Source: Oceanospirillum linum
GTDB taxonomy: Bacteria > Pseudomonadota > Gammaproteobacteria > Pseudomonadales > Halomonadaceae
Direction of reading: 5' to 3'
Assembly (NCBI RefSeq): GCF_001995095.2
Contig: NZ_MTSD02000010.1
Span: forward strand, 1-64,000
DNA length: 64,000 nucleotides
Part shown: in pieces, positions 28,040 to 36,207 of the stretch
Position numbering within the stretch: position 1 is the stretch's first letter
How the letters are laid out: each line of letters opens with the position of its first letter
Translations under genes and position numbers: made by a program
Notes under the pieces: model-generated
The model's database searches: none
Seen by the model: the letters and a program-made list of their open reading frames with translations, nothing else
Told to the model about the DNA's origin: nothing

Positions 28040-30244
28040 TCAGATATCGCCAGCCGCTTTTTTAAGGGCATCCAGAAGCGCTTTTTTACTTAATATCTCA
28101 CCCAGTAAGATGCCTTGTGGCGCGCCGGGCCCATAGACTGCATTAAAAGGGATTCCAAAGCGTTGATGACGATTCAGAAAATCGCTGATAGTTGCATCTG
28201 GACGCGTCCAGTCTCCCCGCATTGGCAGAATATTCGCTGCTGACAGCGCCTGCTGAACCTCCGGCGTATTGATGACAGCCACCTTATTGGCGATGCAAGT
28301 GACGCACCAGCGTGCTGTAATATCAATAAATACCACTTTGTTTTCTGCAACCTGCTTATCAATTTGACTGGGCTCAAAAGCCGCCCAGTTTAGCTGATCC
28401 TGACCATCAGCAGAGCTTGATGTCAGCTTGATATCCGGCTGAGGGAGTGTAGGTATGATCAGCAGAGCCGCAACAGGGATAAGCCAAAACAGTCGATGAC
28501 GTCTGACCATAAGCCACCAAAGCAGAGCGAGACTTGCAATGGCAACGACACCATTGAATATGATCAGATCTGATAACACCCAGAACAGCCATCCGGCGGT
28601 TACCAGAAGACCACCACCGAGAACACGCTTGAGGGTTAGCATCCAGTGTCCGGGTTTAGGTAACTTACAGATCCACTCTGGCTTCAAGGTCAGCAGCAGG
28701 TAAGGCAGGGCCAGACCGATACCCAGGGTAATAAAAATCAGGAGTAGGGTGAGGTAGTCCTGAGAGAAGGCAAAACCTATGGCCGTACCTAAAAAAGGAG
28801 CTGAGCAAGGGGTTGCCAGAATCGTTGCCAACGCCCCTTGACTGAATGATCCGAAAAGAGAGTGGCTCTTTTCAGGTGTCTCCTGGTTTATCGTTGAACC
28901 CAGGGATGAGATAACGGCGGGCAGGCGGAACTCGAATAATCCCCGGAGGTTACCGGCAAAAATGATAACGATAAAAGCCAGTGCGGCAATAAAAATAGGT
29001 TGCTGGAACTGAATTCCCCAGCCGACTGCCTGACCACTGGCTTTAAGGGCGATAAGTGCGCCGGCCAGTAATACAAATGAGCTGATAATACCGGCTGCAG
29101 TAGCGATAAAACTGCCGCGAATCTGAGAAGTACTCAGCTCGCTATGTTTTATCAGATGCAGAACCTTAATAGAAAGTACCGGAAGGACACAGGGCATCAG
29201 GTTCAGAATAAGGCCGCCAGCCAGAGCCATCAGAAGCATGAGCCATAAAGGGGCTGCTATTGAGGGAGCGCCATCCATACCCGGTACAGAGCCCTTATGG
29301 CCTTTAACCTGAGTGCCTTCGATAGGGTTCAGGGGGGCGCTGTTTGTTTGCCAGCGCATTGGAAGTTCAAAGTCACCCTGTGAGGTACGGATCACCAGAT
29401 TGGCGGCTGCGTCAGGGCTTGGCATCTGTTTACGCTGTATCAGGAATTGAGCTGTCCAGCGTTGGCTGCCTGTCCCGGGGAGAGCTTCTGGCAGACCGAT
29501 AACGGGAGCATTCAGCTCAGGTTCAGGTTGTAGCTCCGGGAAAAGATCCTGCAGTTGCGTTGATTCCGGTAACTGTAATTCGACCTGGAGAATTTTCTGT
29601 TCGCTATCCAGCTGAACCTTTGCCGGCTTAAATCCTGCAAGGTCTGCAGGACGGGGGATACGGCTGACAAACTGATTAATACTGAAGGCTGCATCGGCAT
29701 CCAAAACACCAGATTGAGCGGTGGCCAGATTCGGCAGTTCCGAGACAGGTATTTCAGACTTGAAACGAACAGGAATACAGAGCTCCCGACAGATCAGGAT
29801 TCGGGTATCCACTGCAATGGTTGCGTCTTCCTGAAGCGGTAATTTTAACGTCAGATCCAGGGGGAAAATAACCCGCTTTTCATAGCCATAGAGCTGCAAC
29901 CCCTGAAAGTCCAGGCGTGATGGTGCCGGGTAGTACAGTTGAATATTATCAAGGGGGCTGCCCTGAGCTGCCTTTACATCGGGCGGAATACCTGCGGCTC
30001 CTGGCGTTCGCCAGTAGGTTTTCCAGCCATCATCCATTTGAATTTCCAGGCCTGCTTTCAGTACAGCCTGGCTGTTTTTTGATTCTACCGCGGCGATCAG
30101 TAACCGAGCTTTGGCCTGGGGTGTCTCTGACCAGTCACTTTGGGCTGCCTGGGCTGATAAACTGACCAGCAAGATGGTAAGAAGAAGTATCCCGGCGGAT
30201 GTATGCCTGCGGCTGAACGAAAGCAAAGCAAGCCCGCTATCCAT
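28040..30244 (-). CDS. ScsB/DsbD-like thiol:disulfide reductase
   Basis: About 734 residues from the ATG at 30244. A signal peptide (SAGILLLTILLVSLSAQA) leads into a periplasmic N-terminal domain with the pair CRELCIP. Eight or so membrane helices follow, including LNLMPCVLPVLSIK and ATPCSAPFLGTAIGF with the two membrane cysteines. A C-terminal thioredoxin-like domain has WCVTC. DsbD/ScsB proteins move electrons from cytoplasmic thioredoxin to periplasmic thiols; the long N-terminal domain favours the ScsB (copper-stress) branch. The start is uncertain: the frame is open to 30373 and no clear ribosome site was found at either ATG. Confidence 0.9.
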   Translation of the reverse strand: MDSGLALLSFSRRHTSAGILLLTILLVSLSAQAAQSDWSETPQAKARLLIAAVESKNSQAVLKAGLEIQMDDGWKTYWRTPGAAGIPPDVKAAQGSPLDNIQLYYPAPSRLDFQGLQLYGYEKRVIFPLDLTLKLPLQEDATIAVDTRILICRELCIPVRFKSEIPVSELPNLATAQSGVLDADAAFSINQFVSRIPRPADLAGFKPAKVQLDSEQKILQVELQLPESTQLQDLFPELQPEPELNAPVIGLPEALPGTGSQRWTAQFLIQRKQMPSPDAAANLVIRTSQGDFELPMRWQTNSAPLNPIEGTQVKGHKGSVPGMDGAPSIAAPLWLMLLMALAGGLILNLMPCVLPVLSIKVLHLIKHSELSTSQIRGSFIATAAGIISSFVLLAGALIALKASGQAVGWGIQFQQPIFIAALAFIVIIFAGNLRGLFEFRLPAVISSLGSTINQETPEKSHSLFGSFSQGALATILATPCSAPFLGTAIGFAFSQDYLTLLLIFITLGIGLALPYLLLTLKPEWICKLPKPGHWMLTLKRVLGGGLLVTAGWLFWVLSDLIIFNGVVAIASLALLWWLMVRRHRLFWLIPVAALLIIPTLPQPDIKLTSSSADGQDQLNWAAFEPSQIDKQVAENKVVFIDITARWCVTCIANKVAVINTPEVQQALSAANILPMRGDWTRPDATISDFLNRHQRFGIPFNAVYGPGAPQGILLGEILSKKALLDALKKAAGDI

Positions 30245-30397
30245 ACGAAAGTGATGTAGAGCCGATAGCGAAGCAATAAAAATGTTCAAAGTAAAATCCC
30301 GTACAGAAAACTGCTTGAAGATACTGGCAGGGGTGCCACTAACATATACCGCCGCTGAGACATCAGAGACCATACAGAGTTTCAGATTGAGTCAGAC

Positions 30398-30432
30398 TTT
30401 ATTGATCATATTGAGCGTTTATGATCAATAAA
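30398..30432. repeat. 12-bp perfect inverted repeat
   Basis: TTTATTGATCAT and ATGATCAATAAA flank an 11-base loop. It overlaps by three bases the GC-rich hairpin at 30430-30452, so the two structures compete. It lies between the cytochrome b562 stop and the ScsB-like start. Confidence 0.75.
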
Positions 30433-30452
30433 GCCCGGTTTAACCGGGCTTT
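30430..30452 (-). terminator. Hairpin after the cytochrome b562 gene
   Basis: AAAGCCCGG-TTTAA-CCGGGCTTT is a perfect 9-bp stem, about 28 bases past the leftward cytochrome b562 stop. Only TTTATT follows in that direction, so it may terminate partially. Confidence 0.65.
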
Positions 30453-30480
30453 AGCACTAACGCAGAGCGTGATCTAAAGC

Positions 30481-30933
30481 TTACTCGTCATCACACTTCT
30501 GTTTGAAAGCCCGATGGCCTTTTTTAGTATGCTTACCAATCTCTTGCATCAGCGCCATAACTTTATCTGCGTCTTTGCTGTTTTCCGCTGTTTCGAGGTT
30601 ATCCAAAAGCTCTTCCAGGTGGGTCATACCTTTTTGGTAGTTGCTTTGCATCTTTTCCTGGGCGGCTTTAGGTTCGCTCTGTGCTTTGAAAGGCAGTTCT
30701 TTCTTAGCACTGCTGGCCAGTTCCTGCAGTGCAGCACGGTTTTCCGCCATGATGGCCCAGTCTTCAGATTTTGCCGCATCTTTGTAGGCTTTCAGATGGT
30801 CTTTCATTTCGCCCATCTGCTCTGACAGCTTTGTTTCACCACACTGTGCTGCCCGTACATCTGTGGCACCTAAAAGCAGGGCCGAGGCTAAGGAAACAGC
30901 GAACAGAGATTTTTTCAGTCCCATTGCATTCAT
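30481..30933 (-). CDS. Cytochrome b562 family protein
   Basis: About 150 residues. A signal peptide (LKKSLFAVSLASALLLGATDVRA/AQ) is followed by a four-helix bundle. The expected heme ligands are a Met in LSEQMGEMKD near the mature N terminus and a His in KHTKKGHRAFKQKC near the C terminus, as in E. coli CybC. A cysteine sits near each end of the mature protein, which E. coli CybC lacks; they could form a disulfide. GGAG precedes the ATG at 30933 by 9 bases and decides the start. It would be a periplasmic electron carrier. Confidence 0.85.
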   Translation of the reverse strand: MNAMGLKKSLFAVSLASALLLGATDVRAAQCGETKLSEQMGEMKDHLKAYKDAAKSEDWAIMAENRAALQELASSAKKELPFKAQSEPKAAQEKMQSNYQKGMTHLEELLDNLETAENSKDADKVMALMQEIGKHTKKGHRAFKQKCDDE

Positions 30934-31050
30934 TTGCGTTTTCTCCATCTAATCAAGCATTTATAGTGTATGAATAAGTTATATCTTATGTAAACATGTC
31001 AGGTTATTTTAGTCCAGATCTGAAAGGTAAAGTTCCATTAAGTTATAAGG

Positions 31051-31887
31051 TTATGATGCCTTGTGTAGGGCGTCCGGGCGAACATGCTGCACAAACGCGG
31101 CCACATAATCATCTGCAGGGTGCTGCAGAATCTGCTGAGGTGTTCCCTGCTGTATCAAACAGCCATCTTTCAGAATAGCAATTCGGTCACCAAGTGTTAT
31201 GGCTTCATCCAGGTCGTGAGTAATAAATATAATCGTTTTATGTAGCTGTTTTTGTAGCTGTTTCAGCTGGAGCTGCATTTCAGCGCGGATCAGTGGATCG
31301 AGGGCGGAGAAGGCTTCGTCCATCAGCAGGATATCGGCATCAGTACATAAGGCCCGGGCCAAACCGACGCGCTGCTGTTGACCTCCCGATAGCTGATTCG
31401 GGTATTGGCGGTCATAACCCGTCAGGCCAACTCTGTCGAGCCAGTAAGACGCTTTTTCCAGGCGCTGTTCCTTGGGAATACGCTGTATCTCCAGGCCATA
31501 GGCGACATTATCCAGTACATTTCTATGGGGTAGCAGTGCAAAGCGCTGAAATACCATAGAAAGATGCTGTTGACGGAATACTTCCAGCTGTTTGCGGCTC
31601 AGCGTGGTGATATCCGTTCCTTTGATATCAATCTGGCCCTCAGTCGGTTCAATAAGCCGGTTGAAATGACGAATCAGTGTTGATTTTCCTGAGCCGGACA
31701 GACCCATGATGACAAAAATTTCGCCGGCTTCGACGTCCAGATTAATACCCTGTAGACCAATTGCATGGTCATGCCTGGTCAGCAGAGTCTCTTTGTCCAT
31801 GCCCTGATGCACCAGCGGTAGCATTTTTTTTGCTTGTTTACCGAATATTTTACTCAGATTCCGAATGCTGATGGCAGGTTCACTCAT
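31051..31887 (-). CDS. Glycine betaine/quaternary amine ABC transporter ATPase (ProV-like)
   Basis: About 278 residues. Walker A is GLSGSGKST, the signature is LSGGQQQRVGLARAL and Walker B is ILLMDEAFSALDP. The N terminus has the ProV/OpuAA-specific IFGKQAKKML...ETLLTRHDHAIGLQGINL segment. Unlike ChoV at 35 kb it ends without a CBS-like tail. The ATG at 31887 overlaps the permease stop (ATGAGTGA), showing translational coupling; the longer frame to 31968 is not used. It is the last gene of a leftward SBP-permease-ATPase operon. Confidence 0.93.
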   Translation of the reverse strand: MSEPAISIRNLSKIFGKQAKKMLPLVHQGMDKETLLTRHDHAIGLQGINLDVEAGEIFVIMGLSGSGKSTLIRHFNRLIEPTEGQIDIKGTDITTLSRKQLEVFRQQHLSMVFQRFALLPHRNVLDNVAYGLEIQRIPKEQRLEKASYWLDRVGLTGYDRQYPNQLSGGQQQRVGLARALCTDADILLMDEAFSALDPLIRAEMQLQLKQLQKQLHKTIIFITHDLDEAITLGDRIAILKDGCLIQQGTPQQILQHPADDYVAAFVQHVRPDALHKAS

Positions 31888-32779
31888 GGTTGCCTCCCTG
31901 CAGGTGCTGCTGGCTGCGCCGGGCGTAGCTTTGTGATATCCGGTCAAAAACAATGGCCAGAACGACAATGGCCAGACCGTTCAGAAGCCCCAGAGTAAAG
32001 TACTGGTTGGTAATGGATTTCAACACAGGTTGACCGAGACCTTTTACGCCGATCATGGAGGCGACCACCACCATGGACAGAGCCATCATGATCGTCTGAT
32101 TAATGCCTGCCATGATGGTCGGCAGAGCCAGAGGCAGCTGTACGCTGGTCAGGCGTTTCAGGTAACCAGCACCAAAAGCGGTGGCGGCTTCCAGTACGCT
32201 TTTATCAACTAAGCGTATACCTAGGTTGGTCAGGCGAATCACAGGCGGTATGGCGTAAATGACCACCGCGAGAACACCGGGAATCCGGCCAATACCCAGT
32301 AGCATGACAACAGGGATCAGGTAGACAAAGGCTGGCATGGTCTGCATCACATCCAGTAGAGGTATCAGCAATTTCTGTAGCCGGTCAGAGCGAGACATCA
32401 AAATACCCAGCGGTATGCCCAGAATGATCGCAAGCAGGGTGCAGACCAGAATAATGCTCATGGTTTGCATCGTATCTTCCCACATACCAAAGTAACCGAT
32501 GGCAAAAAAGGCGATGGCAACCCCAAGGCTTAAACGAAGAGAGCGGCTGGCCAGGTAGCTGATGGAGCATATCACGGCAATTACCAGCCACCAGGGGGTG
32601 GCTAACAGTAGCTGTTCAAAGCCAATCAGAAGTGAGAGTAAGGGGTCAAAAAAGTTTTCGATCTGTTCACCGTAACTGCGGGAAAAATCCCGGTAGGCGG
32701 TATCCAGTGTTTTACGTATGGCGCGCAGATCACTGCGTTCCATCTCAGGGAATTCGGTCAACCAGCCACTATCGGCCAT
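31880..32779 (-). CDS. Quaternary amine ABC transporter permease (ProW-like)
   Basis: 299 residues with about seven membrane helices. The binding-protein-dependent permease motif region is LEAATAFGAGYLKRLTSVQLPLALPTIMAGI, which contacts the ATPase. The N-terminal ~60 residues are soluble (ALRAIRKTLDTAYRDFSRSYGEQ), as in ProW. AGGA precedes the ATG by 6-7 bases. It overlaps the ATPase gene by 8 bases and follows the binding-protein gene after about 110 bp that contains two hairpins. Confidence 0.93.
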   Translation of the reverse strand: MADSGWLTEFPEMERSDLRAIRKTLDTAYRDFSRSYGEQIENFFDPLLSLLIGFEQLLLATPWWLVIAVICSISYLASRSLRLSLGVAIAFFAIGYFGMWEDTMQTMSIILVCTLLAIILGIPLGILMSRSDRLQKLLIPLLDVMQTMPAFVYLIPVVMLLGIGRIPGVLAVVIYAIPPVIRLTNLGIRLVDKSVLEAATAFGAGYLKRLTSVQLPLALPTIMAGINQTIMMALSMVVVASMIGVKGLGQPVLKSITNQYFTLGLLNGLAIVVLAIVFDRISQSYARRSQQHLQGGNHE

Positions 32780-32812
32780 AGCAGATCCTAATCAGGTTTG
32801 ATGAGCGTTGCA

Positions 32813-32878
32813 GCCTGCAGAGCAGGCTTTTAGTGAGCAGTCCCGACAGAGGAGTATGCCCGAAGTGTATCCGGGCAT
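32813..32878 (-). other. Two hairpins between binding-protein and permease genes
   Basis: GCCTGC-AGA-GCAGGC (32813-32827) and ATGCCCG/CGGGCAT (32856-32878) lie in the spacer. Such structures usually protect the upstream binding-protein message and lower permease expression. T-rich bases follow both stems only in the rightward reading. Confidence 0.55.
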
Positions 32879-32892
32879 TTTCTGACTGATAA

Positions 32893-33903
32893 TTATAATT
32901 GATCCACTGCCTGCTGCAGTTTTTGAGTCTCTGCCTTGGGAAGCCAGTTTCTCCAGACCTCCGGGTAATTTAATAGAAAGTGCTCCATTGCGTATTCACC
33001 ATCGGCCTGATTTTCTTCCATCCATGCAAGGATGGCACTCATTTGAGGGTTGGTCAGGCTGCGCCCGGCAATATATTTATAAGCAGCCGGAGCCCGTTTG
33101 GCAAAGCCGCTGGTGGTGATAGTATGAACCGGAGCTGATGGGTACATGGTAACTTTGGGAGTGGTGCAGTCGGCCTGGGTTGTGCAGTTACGGTAATGTT
33201 TGAGATCGACACCTGTGCCAAAGTCTACTTTTACCATCTCATACTTACCCATCACCGGCGTCGGAGCCCAATAGTAGCCAAACCAAGGTTCTTTACGGTC
33301 GTAGGCTTTGGCTAAAGAGCCCGCCAGCGCTGCACCAGAACCGGGGTCGACCTGCTCAAAACCGGCTTCTTCCAGCTCCAGAGCGTTAAACAGATGGCCT
33401 GCGGTAATCTGACAGACCCAGCCTGCCGGACAGCTGTAGAACGCGGAGCGGTCATCATATTCAGGGTGTTCAAAAAGATCTGCATGCTGGCGTACGCCTT
33501 CAATGGTGGCCAGTTCAGGGTACTCATCGACCATATATTGCGGTACCCAGAAACCTTCTTCACCGCCCTGGGACAGAACCTGACCGGCATAACGCAAACG
33601 GCCTTCTTCAACGCCCTTATCCAGTTGAGCCTTCGAAGAGTTCGTCCAAAGCTCCGGTGCGATATCCGGTTCACCTTTTTCGATCATCGAAGTGCTTGTG
33701 GGTACGGAGTCACCTGGTACGAGCTCGGTATGACAGTTATAAGCTTTTTCCAGAATAAACTGGTCAAGGTGCGCCATAAAGGAGGCTGAATTCCAGTTCA
33801 TGTCGGCTATGGTAACTGAACCGCACTCTGGTGCAGCCATTGCTTGTGTGGGTAGTGCGCTGAGGGTCAGCGCCAGGGGCAAAGATGCCAGAAGTGCTTT
33901 CAT
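32893..33903 (-). CDS. Glycine betaine-type ABC transporter substrate-binding protein
   Basis: 336 residues with a signal peptide (LPLALTLSALPTQAMA/AP). The OpuAC/ProX-type fold is indicated by VTIADMNWNSASFMAHLDQFILEKAY, PELWTNSSKAQL, PWFGYYWAPTPVMGKYEMVKV and a C-terminal LAWMEENQADGEYAMEHFLLNYPEVWRNW. The aromatic residues suit a trimethylammonium ligand, but which (betaine, DMSP, carnitine) is not clear. Six cysteines in the mature part are unusual for this family. It is the first gene of the leftward operon. Confidence 0.9.
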   Translation of the reverse strand: MKALLASLPLALTLSALPTQAMAAPECGSVTIADMNWNSASFMAHLDQFILEKAYNCHTELVPGDSVPTSTSMIEKGEPDIAPELWTNSSKAQLDKGVEEGRLRYAGQVLSQGGEEGFWVPQYMVDEYPELATIEGVRQHADLFEHPEYDDRSAFYSCPAGWVCQITAGHLFNALELEEAGFEQVDPGSGAALAGSLAKAYDRKEPWFGYYWAPTPVMGKYEMVKVDFGTGVDLKHYRNCTTQADCTTPKVTMYPSAPVHTITTSGFAKRAPAAYKYIAGRSLTNPQMSAILAWMEENQADGEYAMEHFLLNYPEVWRNWLPKAETQKLQQAVDQL

Positions 33904-34097
33904 ACCTGATTCTCTTGGGTTAAAAATTGACGGAAATCTTACGGGTCAAAACAAGGTGATTCAATCAGAATAACAATCGCGGACGGTTTTTGCTCAAACA
34001 AGGCACCTCCCTGTATAAATGTTGCCTAGTTGTTTATACGGCAAAAGCATCATTCAGAGCGGCAAAGCTTCTGAAAAAGCACTTTTTATTTCATTGG

Positions 34098-34111
34098 TAT
34101 AGCATGCTATA
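34098..34111. promoter_or_regulatory. 14-bp perfect palindrome upstream of lipoprotein gene
   Basis: TATAGCATGCTATA is fully self-complementary and sits 28 bp before the lipoprotein ATG, within the 236-bp gap shared with the divergent ABC operon. It could be an operator or contain the -10 region. Confidence 0.45.
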
Positions 34112-34139
34112 ACGTAATGAACTTAAAGGAGATCAATTC

Positions 34140-34469
34140 ATGAAGAAACACACACGATGTAAAATGGGATTGCTGACGCTGGGCCTCTCTTTTTTGTCAG
34201 CCTGCAGTTGGGTGAAGGCTGTTGAGGGTAGCGATCAGGTCCTTCTGGCAAAAGCACACAATGTTGTGGGCTGTGAGAAACTGGGGCATACCAACTCTTT
34301 TGTGAAAGATAGCGTGGCCGGTTTAAGCCGTAATCAGGATACCATCATGGAAGAGCTGGTAACTCTGGGTAAAAACCAGGCCGTAGAGATGGGAGCGGAT
34401 ACCATCGTTCAGACTGGCCCGCTCAAAGATGGCAAAGTGGGCTTTGATATCTACAAATGTAAGTCCTAA
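34140..34469 (+). CDS. DUF4156-type outer membrane lipoprotein
   Basis: 109 residues. The signal peptide ends in a lipobox (LSFLSAC), giving Cys22 for lipidation. The mature part resembles DUF4156: VLLAKAHNVVGCEKLGHTNSFVKD, then EELVTLGKNQAVEMGADTIV and a final YKC. Function is unknown. AAAGGAG precedes the ATG by 9 bases. The gene is monocistronic, with its own terminator. Confidence 0.85.
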   Translation: MKKHTRCKMGLLTLGLSFLSACSWVKAVEGSDQVLLAKAHNVVGCEKLGHTNSFVKDSVAGLSRNQDTIMEELVTLGKNQAVEMGADTIVQTGPLKDGKVGFDIYKCKS

Positions 34470-34489
34470 CCTTTGACTTATTCCCCGAA

Positions 34490-34514
34490 AAGGCTGCATC
34501 AGGCAGCCTTTTTT
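34490..34514 (+). terminator. Terminator of the lipoprotein gene
   Basis: AAGGCTGC-ATCAG-GCAGCCTT stem running into TTTT, about 20 bases after the stop codon. Confidence 0.92.
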
Positions 34515-34552
34515 GCGTTTTGTTGAAAAACGAAAAGAAAAAAACGGAAACG

Positions 34553-34804
34553 GACTATCTGGCGCTGGTCGACTAGGCTGGACGCTGCCAACGGGAAGAT
34601 AAGCACGGCTTTATCCCCGAGGGTTATCCGCCCATTCTACAACGGCTGAATATCGACGCAGACGCCTGGCTGAAAGCGATGCGGCCCAAAGGTATGCCAC
34701 GCTGCCGTGCGGTAGGGCAATTCAGAAAACTGCAACAGTTTGCCCGGAATAAAGGACTGGCATGGGTCTCATCCGGTCAACAGTTACAGGCTATTTTCAG
34801 ATAG
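34553..34804 (+). pseudogene. Decayed Y1 (IS200-like) transposase, C-terminal fragment
   Basis: In one frame the DNA reads DYLALVD-stop-AGR, then REDKHGFIPEGYPPILQRLN, IDADAWLKAM, and ends QLQAIFR-stop. This matches my recollection of the C-terminal part of large Y1-type transposases, which have a DYLxLVDWTGR ... DDKRGAI ... PPIL pattern. The TAG at 34574-34576 stands where the conserved Trp codon TGG would be, so the frame is broken. The N-terminal catalytic part (HxH, Tyr) is absent. The fragment starts just past the lipoprotein terminator. Confidence 0.75.
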
Positions 34805-34979
34805 GTCAGAAAGCGGATTTAACGTGTTAATAGGGTGGCATAAAATTATGGGTGTCCTCCAAGTGCCATGGCTACAACCCGGAAACGATGTCGCATATCG
34901 CTGAACTTTATGCATACCAGCAAAAAGCCCTGAAACCATCGCTTTCAGGGCTTTTTAGCTTCTGGCTAGCGCACAGCCA
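34805..34979. other. Non-coding tail after the transposase relic
   Basis: It contains another short open stretch, 34871-34935 (YNPETMSHIAELYAYQQKAL), with no start codon; it may be a further relic. It ends in the choV operon terminator. Confidence 0.45.
34922..34956 (-). terminator. Terminator of the bet-cho operon
   Basis: A perfect 14-bp stem (AAAAAGCCCTGAAA and its complement) with a 7-base loop. A/T-runs on both sides make it bidirectional. It lies 24 bases past the choV stop. Confidence 0.92.
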
Positions 34980-36173
34980 TCAATCCGCTACAAAGTGTTT
35001 ACCCAGCAGTGCGTAGTAGAAGTTATTGTCGTTCAGCACACCGGCAAACCGGCCGTTTTCCTGTAGCAGTACCGGTAGGCGGCTGCTGTATCTCAGGTTG
35101 ATGGCATCCCGCATGCTGATATCCGGTGTGGCGATGGCAAATTGACCTTTCTCGCCGTCACCCTGCTGCCAATCTGCTGTGGGCAGCACTTCATCCCCTT
35201 TACCGGCCTGTTGGATTTCGCCGTTTTCCAGCTCTACCCAGTAGTTGTGCGTGCGGTCGATAATAATGCGGTTGTCAGCTTTTCCGTCTCCGGTGAGCAG
35301 ATCAAGACCCGTCATCAGGGTACGGCCACCCAGTACATTCAGAGGATTAGTGTGGGCAACAAAGTCCTCTACATAGGAGGTTTTCGGGTTCAGCACGATA
35401 TCTTCCGGCTTGTCGTGCTGGATAATTTTAGCGGATTCCATAATGGCGATATGGCTGCCGATTTTGAGGGCTTCATCCAGGTCATGACTGACAAACAGGA
35501 TGGTTTTCTTCATTTTTCGCTGTAGCTCAATCAGCTCATCCTGCAGCTGGGCGCGGATCAGCGGATCAAGGGCAGAAAATGGCTCATCCATCAGCAGAAT
35601 ATCGGTATCCATAGCAAAGGCACGGGCAAGACCCACACGCTGCTGCATGCCACCGGAAAGTTCATGGGGTTTGGAGTGTGCCCACTCTGCCAGTCCCACC
35701 ATTTCCAACTTTTCCATGGCGCTTTGCTGGCGCTCTTTTTTGCCGATACCTTTCATTTCGAGGCCGAAGGCGACATTCTCCAGCACCGTCAGCCATGGCA
35801 TCAGGGCAAACTTCTGAAACACCATGGAGATACGGTTGGTGCGCAGATGGCGCAGGGTGTTTTCGTCACAGGTGGCAATATCCACGGTTTCATCGCCATC
35901 TTGTACTCTTAGGCTGCCACGGGAGATTGGGTTCAGGCCGTTCAGGGTGCGCAGCAGGCTGGATTTTCCTGAGCCGGAAAGGCCCATCAGAACACAGATT
36001 TCACCTTGCTTTACGCTAATATTGGCGTTGTGTACGCCAACCACAGAACCGGTCTGGTCGATAATCTCCTGACGACTCAGGCCCTGATCCAGCAGTGCCA
36101 GGGCGGCCTTTGGCTGATCGCCGAAAACCACATCCAGATTTTCGATCTCAATCATGTTTTGTTCGGTAGTCAT
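34980..36173 (-). CDS. choV: Choline ABC transporter ATPase
   Basis: About 397 residues. Walker A GLSGSGKSS, signature LSGGMQQRVGLARAF and Walker B ILLMDEPFSALDP are intact. The C-terminal ~120 residues after HTNPLNVLGGRTLMTG form a CBS-like tail ending ISMRDAINLRYSSRLPVLLQ...FAGVLND, as in ProV/ChoV proteins, possibly for ionic-strength or nucleotide sensing. GAAGG before the ATG at 36173 decides the start over a TTG at 36188. It is the last gene of the six-gene leftward operon. Confidence 0.93.
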   Translation of the reverse strand: MTTEQNMIEIENLDVVFGDQPKAALALLDQGLSRQEIIDQTGSVVGVHNANISVKQGEICVLMGLSGSGKSSLLRTLNGLNPISRGSLRVQDGDETVDIATCDENTLRHLRTNRISMVFQKFALMPWLTVLENVAFGLEMKGIGKKERQQSAMEKLEMVGLAEWAHSKPHELSGGMQQRVGLARAFAMDTDILLMDEPFSALDPLIRAQLQDELIELQRKMKKTILFVSHDLDEALKIGSHIAIMESAKIIQHDKPEDIVLNPKTSYVEDFVAHTNPLNVLGGRTLMTGLDLLTGDGKADNRIIIDRTHNYWVELENGEIQQAGKGDEVLPTADWQQGDGEKGQFAIATPDISMRDAINLRYSSRLPVLLQENGRFAGVLNDNNFYYALLGKHFVAD

Positions 36174-36207
36174 GATGGTCACCTTCAATGCTTATGATGT
36201 GGTTGGA

